Assembly (NCBI GenBank): GCA_014155875.1 | Contig: JACEFZ010017697.1 | Span: 1-64,000, forward strand | Source: Cepaea nemoralis | Lineage: Eukaryota; Mollusca; Gastropoda; Stylommatophora; Helicidae | Length of the DNA: 64,000 nt | Reading direction: 5' to 3' | Shown: piece after piece, positions 34,633 through 45,685 of the stretch | Layout of the letters: every line of letters starts with the position of its first letter | Position numbering within the stretch: the stretch's first letter is position 1 | Notes under the pieces: generated by a model | Databases searched by the model: none | What the model was told of the DNA's origin: nothing | The model's input: only the letters and a program-made list of their open reading frames with translations | Translations under genes and position numbers: made by a program

Positions 34633-34785
34633 TTGAGTTGAGTTGAGTCGAATTGAGTTGAGTTGAGTCGAATTGAGTTGAGCTGAGTTGAGTCGAGATG
34701 AGATGAGTCGAAGTCGAGTTGAGTTGAGATGAGTTGAGTTGGGTTGAGTTGTGTTGAGTTGAGTTGAGTTAATTTGAGTTTAGTC
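34633..34785. repeat. (GAGTT)n tail repeat
   Basis: GAGTTGAGTC/GAGTTGAGAT pentamers of about 150 bp at the 3' end of the following minus-strand LINE; same motif as 26061. Confidence 0.92.
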
Positions 34786-35480
34786 AAGAACCGACATCAT
34801 TGCACTCGGGGCATTTCTATAAGCACCCAGTCCTCATCTTCAACAGCCAGCGTAGAGTTCCAATACTAATGGTGTCCTTTGCAATCTGATTATATGTCTG
34901 TCTTGCTTTACATCTGAGCGACAACTATCGACCAGATCGCCAATCCACCCCTTGCTGCTGCATTCTCTCAATACCATGAAAGTTTATTTGTTCTTCTGCA
35001 TTGTTCACGTGCTCCCAGAGGGCCTTAACTACATCCACCTTATCATGCATCAAATCACTCCTTAAAGATGCAGCCCCAGCCAATCTGTCTGCCTATTAAT
35101 TTGCCAACCACACCAGAGTGCCATGGAGAAAAGACTCAGCGAATGCTCACATTCCGTGACCTCTGAATCGATGCATGTAATGCTACACGAAGCATGCCAG
35201 TCTTCACCTTTGTCAGCATGCTTTGTGAATCAGTTACAATCACAACATGCGTATACTGTTTGTTCTCCAACCAGTGAAAGGCTACAGTAACCGCCTCCAC
35301 CTCCATTCTCAGACTTGAGGTTGTGGTATCAAACGCCAAGTTCTCCTTTACTAAACATTGGCCTTGCTTTTGCTGTGAATCCCCAGGCACTTTTGTGTGT
35401 GTGTGGAGGGGGGGGGGGGGGGGGGGGTGGGCTCGTAACACAGAGGCATCGGTATAGGTGAATTAATTGCTGAAGTTCTA
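34786..35480 (-). pseudogene. I-type LINE fragment, RNase H domain (second)
   Basis: Minus frames: LAFDTTTSSLRMEVEAVTVAF (Glu of the active site), THVVIVTDSQSMLTKVKTG (Asp), then degraded DWLGLHL-type text replacing ERADRLAG, and a C-terminal portion to 34790 preceding the GAGTT tail. A poly-G/C run (35406-35427) interrupts the 5' side. Diverged relative of the copies at 26109 and 59955. Confidence 0.82.
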
Positions 35481-35535
35481 ATCCCGTAGCGCGTGCTGGC
35501 CACTCCATACACTGACTGCTGAATTTCTGGTCATA

Positions 35536-35655
35536 CTATTTTCAGGCTTTCTCAATGTATGTTCTATCGATATTACTACTTTTTAGTTATACTATTTTCA
35601 GATTTTCTCAATGTATGTCCTATCGATATCAACATTTTCTAGTTAGATTATTGAG
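35536..35655. repeat. 62-bp tandem duplication
   Basis: ATACTATTTTCAGGCTTTCT...CTATCGATAT and the following ATACTATTTTCAGATTTTCT...CTATCGATAT are two adjacent copies. Confidence 0.85.
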
Positions 35656-35985
35656 CACAGCCTTCTACTGGCAACGCTGATCGGATTCCGATACAAACAT
35701 TGGGCCTTGTCCACGTCAGATTGGAAAGCAAGTTTCGCTCTCGTTTAAGCTCATCAGTAGAGCATATCCCTGACTGGACTCGGGATCAAACTCCGGATCA
35801 CGCCAGATTGTGAGTTATAACTCTATTCTACAAACTTTCATCTGTCAAGACGACAAGATGCCAGTCAAGAATTATCCTTTATTTGCTTATCTGCACACGT
35901 GGCATTTAATGAATATTTGTAGCGTATTAATTATTGTTTTAATTGTTCTCCATATCTATGCTTTATTACTATAGTGCGCTGTGGC
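35656..35985. other. Unclassified; short family-X end
   Basis: CTGTCAAGACGACAAGATGCC (about 35842) resembles the end of repeat family X at 62431. Otherwise nothing recognised. Confidence 0.4.
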
Positions 35986-35989
35986 GTGG

Positions 35990-36300
<311 letters not shown>

Positions 36301-36365
36301 TCTCATTGATACAATGTCTATTCTTTCTCAATGTTTAATTTTTCTCTCTCTGGCCCTCGTTCATC

Positions 36366-36446
36366 GAAATATGAAAGAAGACTGCAAGGACGGAATGTAA
36401 GACGGGTCTGCATGCCCTTTGAAACTAAAGTTCGTTCGTTCATTCT
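36366..36446 (+). repeat. Isolated GT-unit 3' end
   Basis: GAAAGAAGACTGCAAGGACG, GAATGTAAGACGGGTCTGC, CCCTTTGAAACTAAAG and a short TTCG tail. It has no GT array or head in front, as expected for a 5'-truncated retroposed copy. Confidence 0.75.
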
Positions 36447-36850
36447 CTACTTATGAAAGTTCATACAGAATAAAGATCGTATAAACCAAATTATATCTTT
36501 TGAGGGTAATATTATATTCTGCCGACTTCAACCAACTGAAATTGAATTTTAACTAAAATGATCACGGAAGCGGAAGCCATTTGAGCAATCAGAGAAAATA
36601 GCGTCAATTTGTTTTTCTAGGATACCATGTGACCAACTGTCACGTCACGTGGTGACGCTGATGTAATATAGAATACCTGATGAGACAAGTTCAGATTTCG
36701 ATTTCTTCTAATGTCTGGCTCACTTGTGCCTGGCTTTTGTTGCTGTAGGGTTGCGTCTTCTAAACAATGAGAAATGAAATGTCCAGGGAACTGGAAACAG
36801 TTGGGATATATAATTTGTGTGTGTGCTGTTCTTACGACTTGCAGTCTTGA
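36447..36850. other. Unclassified sequence
   Basis: No domain or known repeat. Short frames on the minus strand here belong partly to repeat family X. Confidence 0.4.
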
Positions 36851-36854
36851 TAGA

Positions 36855-37125
36855 CGATAGTTGATTACATTGTGCTTCATAAAAGGCATAACACCTATAA
36901 CCCATGGCGGGAAGCAGGGATGGAGTTATACTTGTACATAGCACAAATTCTGGGCTGAAATTAGAGTCCGTGTATTGCCCATGAAGTGTAATCCCTCTCT
37001 CGGTCTGCCTAGTTTATTCCAGACGAAAAGTAACAATAATACATCTGGAACAATACACACCGCAGAAGCTGCCGGATCAGCAAAGCAATGTTCTATCTGT
37101 CCGCCTGTCGGAGCTTCCATGCTAG
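36855..37125 (-). repeat. Dispersed repeat family X, copy 1
   Basis: The minus strand shares GCTCCGACAGGCGG, GAACATTGCTTT, CCGAGAGAGGGATTACA and TTTTATGAAGCACAAT with 62216-62425 on the plus strand, in the same order. No protein domain is evident and the class is unknown. Confidence 0.65.
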
Positions 37126-37135
37126 ACCAGGTTTA

Positions 37136-37390
37136 TACCCTCTCAATTACGCTCCTCCGCCCAAAGCCATTGGCACAATTTGGGGCGTCGGCGCTAGCAG
37201 AAAGCAGATAGTACTGTCTACTGTCATACGGAAGCTCAGTTATACATGATTAAGATCTGAAGGAAAGAAATAATACAAATAATAGCTGCAGGAAGATATA
37301 ATAACATAAAAAGAAAACAGCTAGGTGTTTGTGACTCCTGCGAAAAATAGATAAACACAGACACAGTGTGCATACTTTAGGCATTACAGC
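37136..37390. other. Unclassified sequence
   Basis: Nothing recognised. Confidence 0.4.
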
Positions 37391-37520
37391 GAAATAACAC
37401 CCGGTTGACATAAATAACACCCGGTTGACAGAAATCACAGACGGTTGACAGAAATCACACCCACTTGACAGAAATCACAGACTGTTGACAGAAATCACAC
37501 CCACTTGACAGAAATCACAG
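37391..37520. repeat. 22-bp minisatellite
   Basis: Six units of GTTGACAGAAATCACACCCA type alternate between ACCC(G/A) and AGAC(G/T) variants. Confidence 0.92.
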
Positions 37521-37720
37521 TGGGGAAGAGAGCGCTAGGCTCTTAAACTTCCAGTGTGCTGATGGCGAGGTAGTGGGTTCAACCCCTACACCGATCAGTT
37601 AGGCTAAAATGTTGACTTCTCGTTCTTCTCTTGGGGACGTAAATTGCAAATGCCTCAGAAGTCGGGGTGTATTCGCCTCTTGACGGCAGACACTGGTAAT
37701 AGGGAAAGCTAACCGAAATG
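37521..37720 (+). mobile_element. SINE-2 copy
   Basis: AGAGAGCGCTAGGCTCTTAA, GAGGTAGTGGGTTCAACCCC (a B box) and TACACCGATC mark a tRNA-like head. GTTGACTTCTCGTT and TTCGCCTCTTGACGGCAGAC follow. It shares its first 80 bp with 16985-17080. Confidence 0.7.
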
Positions 37721-38165
37721 CAAAAGAATCAATCCAACTTCGACTACGCTATAGTTCACAGTAGAGAAAAAAAAATTATAAAAATAAACAACAACAAAAA
37801 AGATTGGGGAAAATAACAACAATAATAATGCTAAACTAACGAAAAGAAGGAGGAGGAGGAGGAGGAGAAGGAGTGGGAGAAGAAAGAAGAAGAAGAAGAA
37901 GAAGAAGAAGAAGAAGAAGAAGAAGAAGAAGAAGAAGAAGAAGAAGAAGAAGAAGAAGAAGACGACGACGGCGGCGAAGACGACGATTCACGACTCTAGC
38001 TTGCATCTGTGTGCTTCGTTCAGCCATGATGAATTTCTCATATCCCAGATGACGCGAACTTCCGCCTGTCAGGCCAGCGACTTGTCTGTCTCGCCCTGGT
38101 CTGGGCGGAGCATATTAGCTGTCAGGTTTTAATAAACGCGAGCAGACTACTATTGTAGACCTGTC
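37721..38165. repeat. (GAA)n array and flanks
   Basis: An A-rich stretch leads into GGA/GAA repeats (37846-37962) ending with GAC/GCG variants to about 37987; 37988-38165 is unclassified. Confidence 0.85.
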
Positions 38166-38199
38166 TTTCTTTATTGATAAGTGCCTGGTTAGGCAACGT

Positions 38200-38267
38200 C
38201 TCCCCCCTCCCCAATCTCCATCTATCTTTCACACTCTCTACCCTCTATCTCACGCTCACTCCTCTCA

Positions 38268-38339
<72 letters not shown>

Positions 38340-39078
38340 ATCTCTGCCCCCTATATCTCGCGCCACTTCCTGTCTACTACCTCTCTCCCTCTCCATCCTC
38401 CCCCTGACTACTTCTACCTTTCCCCCTCTCCATCCTCCCCCTGTCTACTTCTACCTCTCCCCCTCTCCATCCTCCCCGTCTACTTCTACCTCTCTCCCTC
38501 TCCATCCTACGCCTGTTTAATTCTACCTCTCTCTCTCTCTCTCTCTCCTCTCGTGCCTAGTTCTACCTCTCTCCCTCCTCCCCTGTCTAACTCTACCTCT
38601 CTCCCTCCTTCCCCTGTCTAACTCTACCTCTCTCCCTCCTCGCTCTGTCTAACTCTATCTCTCTCTTCCTGTCCTCCCGTGTCTAATTCTACCTCTCTCC
38701 CTCCTCCCCCTGTCTAACTCTACCTCTCTCATCCTCTCCTCCCCTGTCTAATCCTACCTCCCTCCCTCCTCAACTGTCTAACTCTACCTCTCTCTTCCTC
38801 TCATCCCCTGTCTAATTCTACCTCTCTCCCTCCACCTGTCTAATTCTACCTCTCTCCCTCTTTCCATGTCTAACTCTACCTCTCTCCCTCCCCCTGTCTA
38901 ATTCTACCTCTCTCTCCCTCCTCCCCTGTCTAATTCTACTACTCTCCCCCTCCCTCCTCAACCTGTCTAGTTCTAGCTCTCTATCACTCTCCCTCACCCT
39001 GTCTAATTCTAGATCTCTCCCTCCCCTGTCTAATTCTACCTTTCTCTCCTCCTCCCCTGCCTAATTCTACCTCTCTCC
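38200..39078. repeat. CT-rich minisatellite, duplication unit 1
   Basis: A (CT)n run (38266-38336), then tandem words CTGTCTAATTCTACCTCTCT with CCCTCCTCCCC, repeating about every 28-34 bp. From about 38450 the order of unit variants is repeated at 40610 and 42431. Confidence 0.93.
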
Positions 39079-40550
39079 CTGAGAGGATGTATGTGTGGGT
39101 CGTGAATGTGTTTGTAGGTGGGGGATGTGTTGGTGGGTGGGAAGATGTGTGTGTGTGTGTGTAAAGGATGTGTGGGTGGTGATGTGTATGGAGGATGCGT
39201 GTGGGGGATGTGTGTGTGTGAGGGCTGGGGATGTGTATATGGGTGGGGTGTTGTGTGTAAGGGGATATGTGTGTGGGTAAGGGATGTGTGTGTGGGTAGG
39301 TGAGGTAGGTGTGATTGGGAGTGGAATGTGCGTGTGTGTAAAGGATGTATATGAGGGTGTGGTGTGTGTTTGGCTGGGTGGATGGGGTGTGTGAGTGTGG
39401 GTCGGTAGATGGGAGATGTATGTGTTGATGGGTGGGTGGAGGATGTGTGGGTGTGAGTGGTTGAAGGATGAGTACGTGAGTGGCTTGATAAATGTGGGAG
39501 ATGAGTGTATGGGTGGACGATGTGCGTGTGTGTATGGGTGGAAGATGTGTGTGAATGGGGATGTGTGTGGGTGGTCAGGTGTGTGTGGGTGGGAGGTGTA
39601 TGTTTGTGGATGGGGGATATGTTGGTGGTTGGGGATGAGTGTTTGTGCGTTGTGTGTGTGTGTGTGTGGGTGGGGTGTGTGTGTGGGGGGGGGGGGGTAT
39701 GTGTGGTTAAGGAATGTGTGGTTAAGGGATGTGTGATTGGGGGATGGGTGATTTGGGGGTGGGTGGAGGATGTGGGGGTGGGTGAGTGTTGTAGGTTGGG
39801 GGTGGGGATGTGTGTGTGTGTGTGTGTGTGTGTATGGACGTGGGATGTGTGGATGGGTGGGGGAGATTGTGTGGGTGGGGGATTATGAAAGTAGGGGTGT
39901 GTGGGTAGGTGCGTGATGTGTGGGTTTGCAAGGATATGTGTGTGTGTAGGTGGGGATGTATTGTTGGGGGATGTGTGTTTGACTGGGTGTGTGCGGTGGA
40001 GGATATGTGCGTGGGTGAGTGTTTATGGTTTATGCAATGAGTGGAAGATGTGTGTGTGGGTGGGGTGATGTGTGTAGGTGGGGGATGTGTGGGTAGGTGA
40101 TGGGTGCGCGGGTGCATGTGTGTGTGTGCCTGGGGTGTGTGGGTGGATGGGGATGTGTGGTGGGTGGGAGATGTGTGTGTGTGTGTGTTTGGGGAGAAGT
40201 GTGTAAGTGGGGGATGTGTGTGGGTGTGGGATGTGTGGGTGGGTAGGGCATGTATGTGTGCCTTGGGGTGTTTGTGTGATTGGGTGAGGGATGTGTGGGT
40301 GGATGGGGGATGGGTAGTTGGTTGGGATATGTGTAACATGGTAATATGCATTGCTTATGTTTACAACATTCATTTGACAATGTTTTTTTTTTCCCCTATG
40401 TGAATGTATTATGTATCATTGATGAACGAAAGATGAGTGATTGGAAGGGCCGAATGATGTAAGACGGGCCTGCGTGCTCAATTTATTACCCTTTGAAAAT
40501 AAAGTCCGTTCGTTCATTCGTTAGTTCTTTCGTTCGTTCGTTCGTTCGTT
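39079..40550 (+). repeat. GT-unit copy C (5'-deleted)
   Basis: It begins abruptly at GAGGATGTATGTGTGGGTCG and is nearly identical to 44212-45680. The CT minisatellite joins directly to the array interior, so head and first array part are missing. It ends with the conserved 3' block, TTGAAAATAAAG and TTCG tail. Confidence 0.92.
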
Positions 40551-40672
40551 CTCTTCCCCATATCTAATTCTACCTCTCTCTCCCACCTTCTCTTCCTGTC
40601 TACCTCTCCCCCTCTCCATCATCCCCGTCTACTTCTACCTCTCTCCCTCTCCATCCTACGCCTGTTTAATTC

Positions 40673-40732
<60 letters not shown>

Positions 40733-40838
40733 CGTGCCTAGTTCTACCTCTCTCCCTCCTCACCTGTCTAACTCTACCTCTCTCCCTCCTTCCCCTGTCT
40801 AACTCTACCTCTCTCCCTCCTCGCTCTGTCTAACTCTA
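40551..40838. repeat. CT-rich minisatellite, junction and start of duplication unit 2
   Basis: TCTTCCCCATATCTAATTC to about 40608 matches 45685-45735; from 40610 it matches 38450 onward. The last 12 bp (TGTCTAACTCTA, 40827-40838) are duplicated after the LINE. Confidence 0.9.
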
Positions 40839-40864
40839 GTTAGTTAGTTAGTTAGTTAGTCGTC

Positions 40865-41392
40865 AGATCATCCTCGTTGCACATCGGACCATTCAGTCCA
40901 TAAGTGCTCGGATCCCCTCATCAGCAAATCCCGCAGCGTGTAGCGGCTAACGACGCCAGTTCTGTGTTGGTTTATCAATCTTCTTTGGCTTCCTGCGTAG
41001 TGTTCTTGTTTGGCCACCCCTCTTTTAATTTGCTGCTCTCGCAGTCTGGCCATTGTTGTAGATTCACAGTCATCACTTGGTTCTTGCAAAAGTCTCACTT
41101 CTCGTAGAGCATTCAGAATGTCAGCCTGGTCCATGGCGCGTCCGCCCTCCACAGTAGCCTCACCTGCGAGCTTGTCAGCCCGCTCATTTCCTTGTACTCC
41201 CGCATGCCCTGGCACGAAGATGAAACTAATCTTTGCCAGCCGAGACCGCTTCAGAGGCAGCAACCATTCTCTTCGGATCGACCCCTCCTCTATCCTCTTG
41301 ATCATGTTCATTGAGTCGCTAAGGAAACAGGCCCTAGTGAATGTCTGTGTCTCGAGCCATGTTATTGCTTTACTTACTGCCATGACTTCCAT
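40865..41392 (-). pseudogene. LINE RNase H domain, second part, and C-terminus
   Basis: It starts at MEVMAVSKAITWLE (active-site Glu). Then come TRACFLSDSMNMIKRIEEG (Asp), FIFVPGHAGVQGNERADKLAG (Asp within NERAD), AMDQADILNALREV, INQHRTGVVSRYTLRDLLM and HLWTEWSDVQ before the stop. RNase H removes the RNA strand in LINE replication. It is separated from the upstream YTDGS part by a one-base shift near 41390, otherwise well preserved. Confidence 0.9.
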
Positions 41393-42398
41393 AGGTCAGG
41401 CTACTTGTGGTTTCAGTGAAAGCACCAGAGTCCTCCTTCACAATTCTCCCTCCGGCCCGAGCTGTAAAGGCCCATGCGCTTCTCACATGTCGGACGACCG
41501 ACCCATCTGTGTAGATGACCGCGTCACTGTCTAGCGAATTCTCGAAAATCAACGCTTGTACTTCAGCCTCAACAGCAGCCGGATTTTCTTGTCTGCATTT
41601 TCTATCTAGTTGGATGCAAACTGAAAAGGATGTGCAGAAGTCTGTTGGCACTTGCACCCACTCCTCGCCAGGTTCTAAGTCCTCAAGTGAACACACCTGT
41701 TGAAGAATGTCTTCAGCTTGACCCATCCACGACCGTCCTCTTTTTAACCTGCTGCCCTTCACCTTCCTAATTTCACTATGCAGTGGATGCTGTGTGTTTG
41801 CGTTAATTCTGAGGTAGGCGCGTGCCCTGCAAACTTGCATTCTCTCTTCAATGGTTGGAAAATCAAGAAGGTAGCGCATCGCCCTGCATGCTGTATCTCT
41901 TGTACATCCAAGAATAATGCGCATAGCTTCATTCTGTATCCTTTCCATCCTTTCTATCTGCTTATGGCTGAGAGTCAGGATTGCCATTGCATACTCCAAA
42001 ACAGACATGACCAGCCCCTCGTACAGAAGACATAGATGGCGCTGCTCACAGTTTGCTGCCGCCATCACCCGCATCGCTGCCAAACCCCGCTTGGCCTTTG
42101 TTATCACCTGGTCTATGTGCACATTATAAGCAAGGCTTCGATCAAACCGTATCCCCAGGTAATTCATTGCCTGAGTTCTTTCCACCGTCTCTGAACACAG
42201 CATTACAGTTGGTGTTGGATTGTTGACAATATGATTATTCAACGAGAACCAAGTCACTGTTGCCTTTGTTGTGTTGACCATTGCCCCAGCTTCATCACAC
42301 CAAGTACTTATGCGATTGAGTTCGGTTTGTAGTTCCACAGCAACCTCCTCTCTATCCTTACCCTGACGATACACTAAAACATCATCGGCATATGACAA
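41370..42398 (-). pseudogene. LINE reverse transcriptase C-terminal part and start of RNase H
   Basis: 342-residue open frame. It begins with MSYADDVLVYRQGKDREEV (catalytic YADD), then TWFSLNNHIVNNPTP, MNYLGIRFDRSLAYNVHID, MSVLEYAMAILTLSHKQIER, IQNEAMRIILGCTRDTACRA, LKRGRSWMGQAEDILQQV and VIYTDGSVVRHVRSAWAFTA (first RNase H Asp). The remaining residues after TTSSLT are out of frame. RT fingers and everything upstream are absent because of 5' truncation. The relative at 59955 matches the IQNEAMR and RGRSWM blocks. Confidence 0.92.
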
Positions 42399-42430
42399 TG
42401 TCCTGCCAGGTCCAGTGATCTGCTCACTGG

Positions 42431-43187
42431 TGTCTAACTCTATCTCTCTCTTCCTGTCCTCCCGTGTCTAATTCTACCTCTCTCCCTCCTCCCCCTGTCT
42501 AACTCTACCTCTCTCATCCTCTCCTCCCCTGTCTAATTCTACCTCCCTCCCTCCTCCCTGTCTAACTCTACCTCTCTCTTCCTCTCATCCCCTGTCTAAT
42601 TCTACCTCTCTCCCTCCACCTGTCTAATTCTACTCTCTCCCTCTTTCCATGTCTAACTCTACCTCTCTCCCTCCCCCTGTCTAATTCTACCTCTCTCTCC
42701 CTCCTCCCCTGTCTAATTCTACCACTCTCCCTCTCCCTCCTCAACCTGTCTAGTTCTAGCTCTCTATCACTCTCCATCCCCCTGTCTAATTCTAGATCTC
42801 TCCCTCTCCTGTCTAATTCTACCTTTCTCTCCTCCTCCCCTGCCTAATTCTACCTCTCTCCCTCCCCCTGTCTAATTCTACCTCTCTGCCTCCTTCTCTT
42901 GTCTAATTCTTCCTCTCTCTCCCTCCTCCCCTGTCTAATTCTACCTCTCTCCCTCCCTCTTCCTCTTCCTAATTCTACCCTTCTCCCTCTCCCTCCTCCA
43001 CCTGTCTAATTCTACCTCTCTCTCTCCTCCTCCCCTGTCTAATTCTACCTCTCTCTCTCCCTGTCTAATTCTACCTCTCTCTATCCTCCTCCCCTGTCTA
43101 ATTCTAACTCTCTGTCTCTCCCTCCTTCTCTTCCTAATTCTCCCTCTCTCCCTCTCCCTCCTCCACCTGTCTAATTCTAGCTAGCAA
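42431..43187. repeat. CT-rich minisatellite, duplication unit 2
   Basis: It repeats the variants of 38650-39070 in the same order, then continues with further CTGTCTAATTCTACCTCTCT units missing from unit 1. Confidence 0.93.
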
Positions 43188-44923
43188 GCATGTAATTATG
43201 CCACATTTTGTTTTCTGTATTCTCATCATTCATATTAGCATTGTTACTGCCAATTGAATTTAACATGCACTGCTTATTTCATTATGTTTATGTCAATTCC
43301 AGGAATTATCTTACTGAACTGCACCACTAATTTTTTTTTTTAATATTACACAATGTATAACATATTTTCATCACCATTTTCCATATTTTCCATGTTTTTC
43401 CCATCCCCCCCCCCTCCCAATTTTGAATGTTCTTGTGAGGATGCTCACGATAGTCGACAATGTGTGCGTGTGAAAAGTGTGGTAGTTTATTCATATTAGA
43501 TTTAGTGATTATGTGAGGCAGCGTGTATGTGTGTGGATAGCTGGGTGTGTGTATGTGTGTCTATATGTGTGTGTGTTTATATGTGTGGATGTATGTGTGT
43601 GTATGTCTGTATGTGTGTATGGGTGTATATATGTATATGTGTGTGTACATGTGTGTATGTGTGTGTGTATGTATGTACATGTGTTTATGTGTGCTTACAT
43701 GTATGTTTATATATATATGTGCGTGTGTATATGTGTGTATGTACATGTGTATGTTCGTGTATGTATGCGTCTATGTTTGTGTGTGTATGTGTGTACATGC
43801 ATGCAGTGTATGCGAGGGAGTGTGGGTGTGTATGATTCATGTGTGTGTGTCTAGGGGATGTGTGTGTGGGGGGGTCGTATGTGTGGAGGGGCTGTGTGTG
43901 GGTGGATGGGTGATGTGTGGGTGTGTGAAGGATGTGTGGTCGGTGGGTGGTGTGTGTGGGTGAGGGATATTTGGGCGATGTTTAGAAGTGGGGGGATGCT
44001 GGAGGGTGGGGGGGGGGTTGTGTGGGTGAGGAATTGTATGTGGGTGAGTGTGTGAGAGATGTGTGGATCAATGGGTGTGTGGGAGATGTGTGTGGGTTGG
44101 AGAATGGGTGTGTGACGGGTGTGGCTGATGGGTGTGGGGATGCATGTGTTGGTGGGGGATATATCTATGTGGGTGGGGATGTTTGTGGGTGGTGTAATTG
44201 TGGGTGGGTAGAGGATGTATGTGTGGGTCGTGAATGTGTTTGTAGGTGGGGGATGTGTTGGTGGGTGGGAAGATGTGTGTGTGTGTGTGTAAAGGATGTG
44301 TGGGTGGGGATGTGTATGGAGGATGCGTGTGGGGGATGTGTGTGTGTGAGGGCTGGGGATGTGTATATGGGTGGGGTGTTGTGTGTAAGGGGATATGTGT
44401 GTGGGTAAGGGATGTGTGTGTGGGTAGGTGAGGTAGGTGTGATTGGGAGTGGAATGTGCGTGTGTGTAAAGGATGTATATGAGGGTGTGGTGTGTGTTTG
44501 GCTGGGTGGATGGGGTGTGTGAGTGTGGGTCGGTAGATGGGAGATGTATGTGTTGATGGGTGGGTGGAGGATGTGTGGGTGTGAGTGGTTGAAGGATGAG
44601 TACGTGAGTGGCTTGATAAATGTGGGAGATCAGTGTATGGGTGGACGATGTGCGTGTGTGTATGGGTGGAAGATGTGTGTGAATGGGGATGTGTGTGGGT
44701 GGTCAGGTGTGTGTGGGTGGGAGGTGTGTGTTTGTGGATGGGGGATATGTTGGTGGTTGGGGATGAGTGCTTGTGCGTTGTGTGTGTGTGTGGGTGGGGT
44801 GTGTGTGTGTGGGGTATGTGTGGTTAAGGAATGTGTGGTTAAGGGATGTGTGATTGGGGGATGGGTGATTTGGGGGTGGGTGGAGGATGTGGGGGTGGTG
44901 AGTGTTGTAGGTTGGGGGTGGGG

Positions 44924-44957
<34 letters not shown>

Positions 44958-45685
44958 ACGTGGGATGTGTGGATGGGTGGGGGAGATTGTGTGGATGGGG
45001 GATTGTGAAAGTAGGGGTGTGTGGGTAGGTGCGTGATGTGTGGGTTTGCAAGGATATGTGTGTGTGTAGGTGGGGATGTATTGTTGGGGGATGTGTGTTT
45101 GACTGGGTGTGTGCGGTGGAGGATATGTGCGTGGGTGAGTGTTTATGGTTTATGCGATGAGTGGAAGATGTGTGTGTGGGTGGGGTGATGTGTGTAGGTG
45201 GGGGATGTGTGGGTAGGTGATGGGTGCGCGGGTGCATGTGTGTGTGTGTGCCTGGGGTGTGTGGGTGGATGGGGATGTGTGGTGGGTGGGAGATGTGTGT
45301 GTGTGTGTGTTTGGGGAGAAGTGTGTAAGTGGGGAATGTGTGTGGGTGTGGGATGTGTGGGTGGGGATGGGTGGATGGGTAGGGCATGTATGTGTGCCTT
45401 GGGGTGTTTGTGTGATTGGGTGAGGGATGTGTGGGTGGATGGGGGATGGGTAGTTGGTTGGGGTATGTGTAACATGGTAATATGCATTGCTTATGTTTAC
45501 AACATTCATTTGACAATGTTGTTTTTCCCCCTATGTTAATGTATTATGTATCATTGATGAACGAAAGATGAGTGATTGGAAAGGCCGAATGATGTAAGAC
45601 GGGCCTGCGTGCTCAATTTATTACCCTTTGAAAATAAAGTCCGTTCGTTCATTCGTTAGTTCTTTCGTTCGTTCGTTCGTTCTCT
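43188..45685 (+). repeat. GT-unit copy D (most complete, no LTR insertion)
   Basis: Head at 43188-43265 (AGCAAGCATGTAATTATGCC), CTGAACTGCACCACTAATTT (43314), GCTCACGATAGTCGACAATG and the uninterrupted GTGTGGTAGTTTATTCATAT (43478-43497). TATG/TGTG-rich and GGATGTGTGGGTGGG arrays follow (43510-45470). The 3' block has GGTAATATGCATTGC, GTAAGACGGGCCTGCGTG and GAAAATAAAG, with a TTCG tail. It is the reference for the empty site of the LTR element. Confidence 0.88.

Larger units (their letters stand above)
40839..42430 (-). mobile_element. I/Nimb-like LINE, 5'-truncated, inserted in CT minisatellite
   Basis: A 1,592-bp insertion bounded by TGTCTAACTCTA (40827-40838, 42431-42442), with a (GTTA)n tail (minus: TAAC) at 40839-40860. 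The uninterrupted site survives in the paralogous unit at 38650-38661. It carries the end of RT and a full RNase H domain. Confidence 0.95.
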
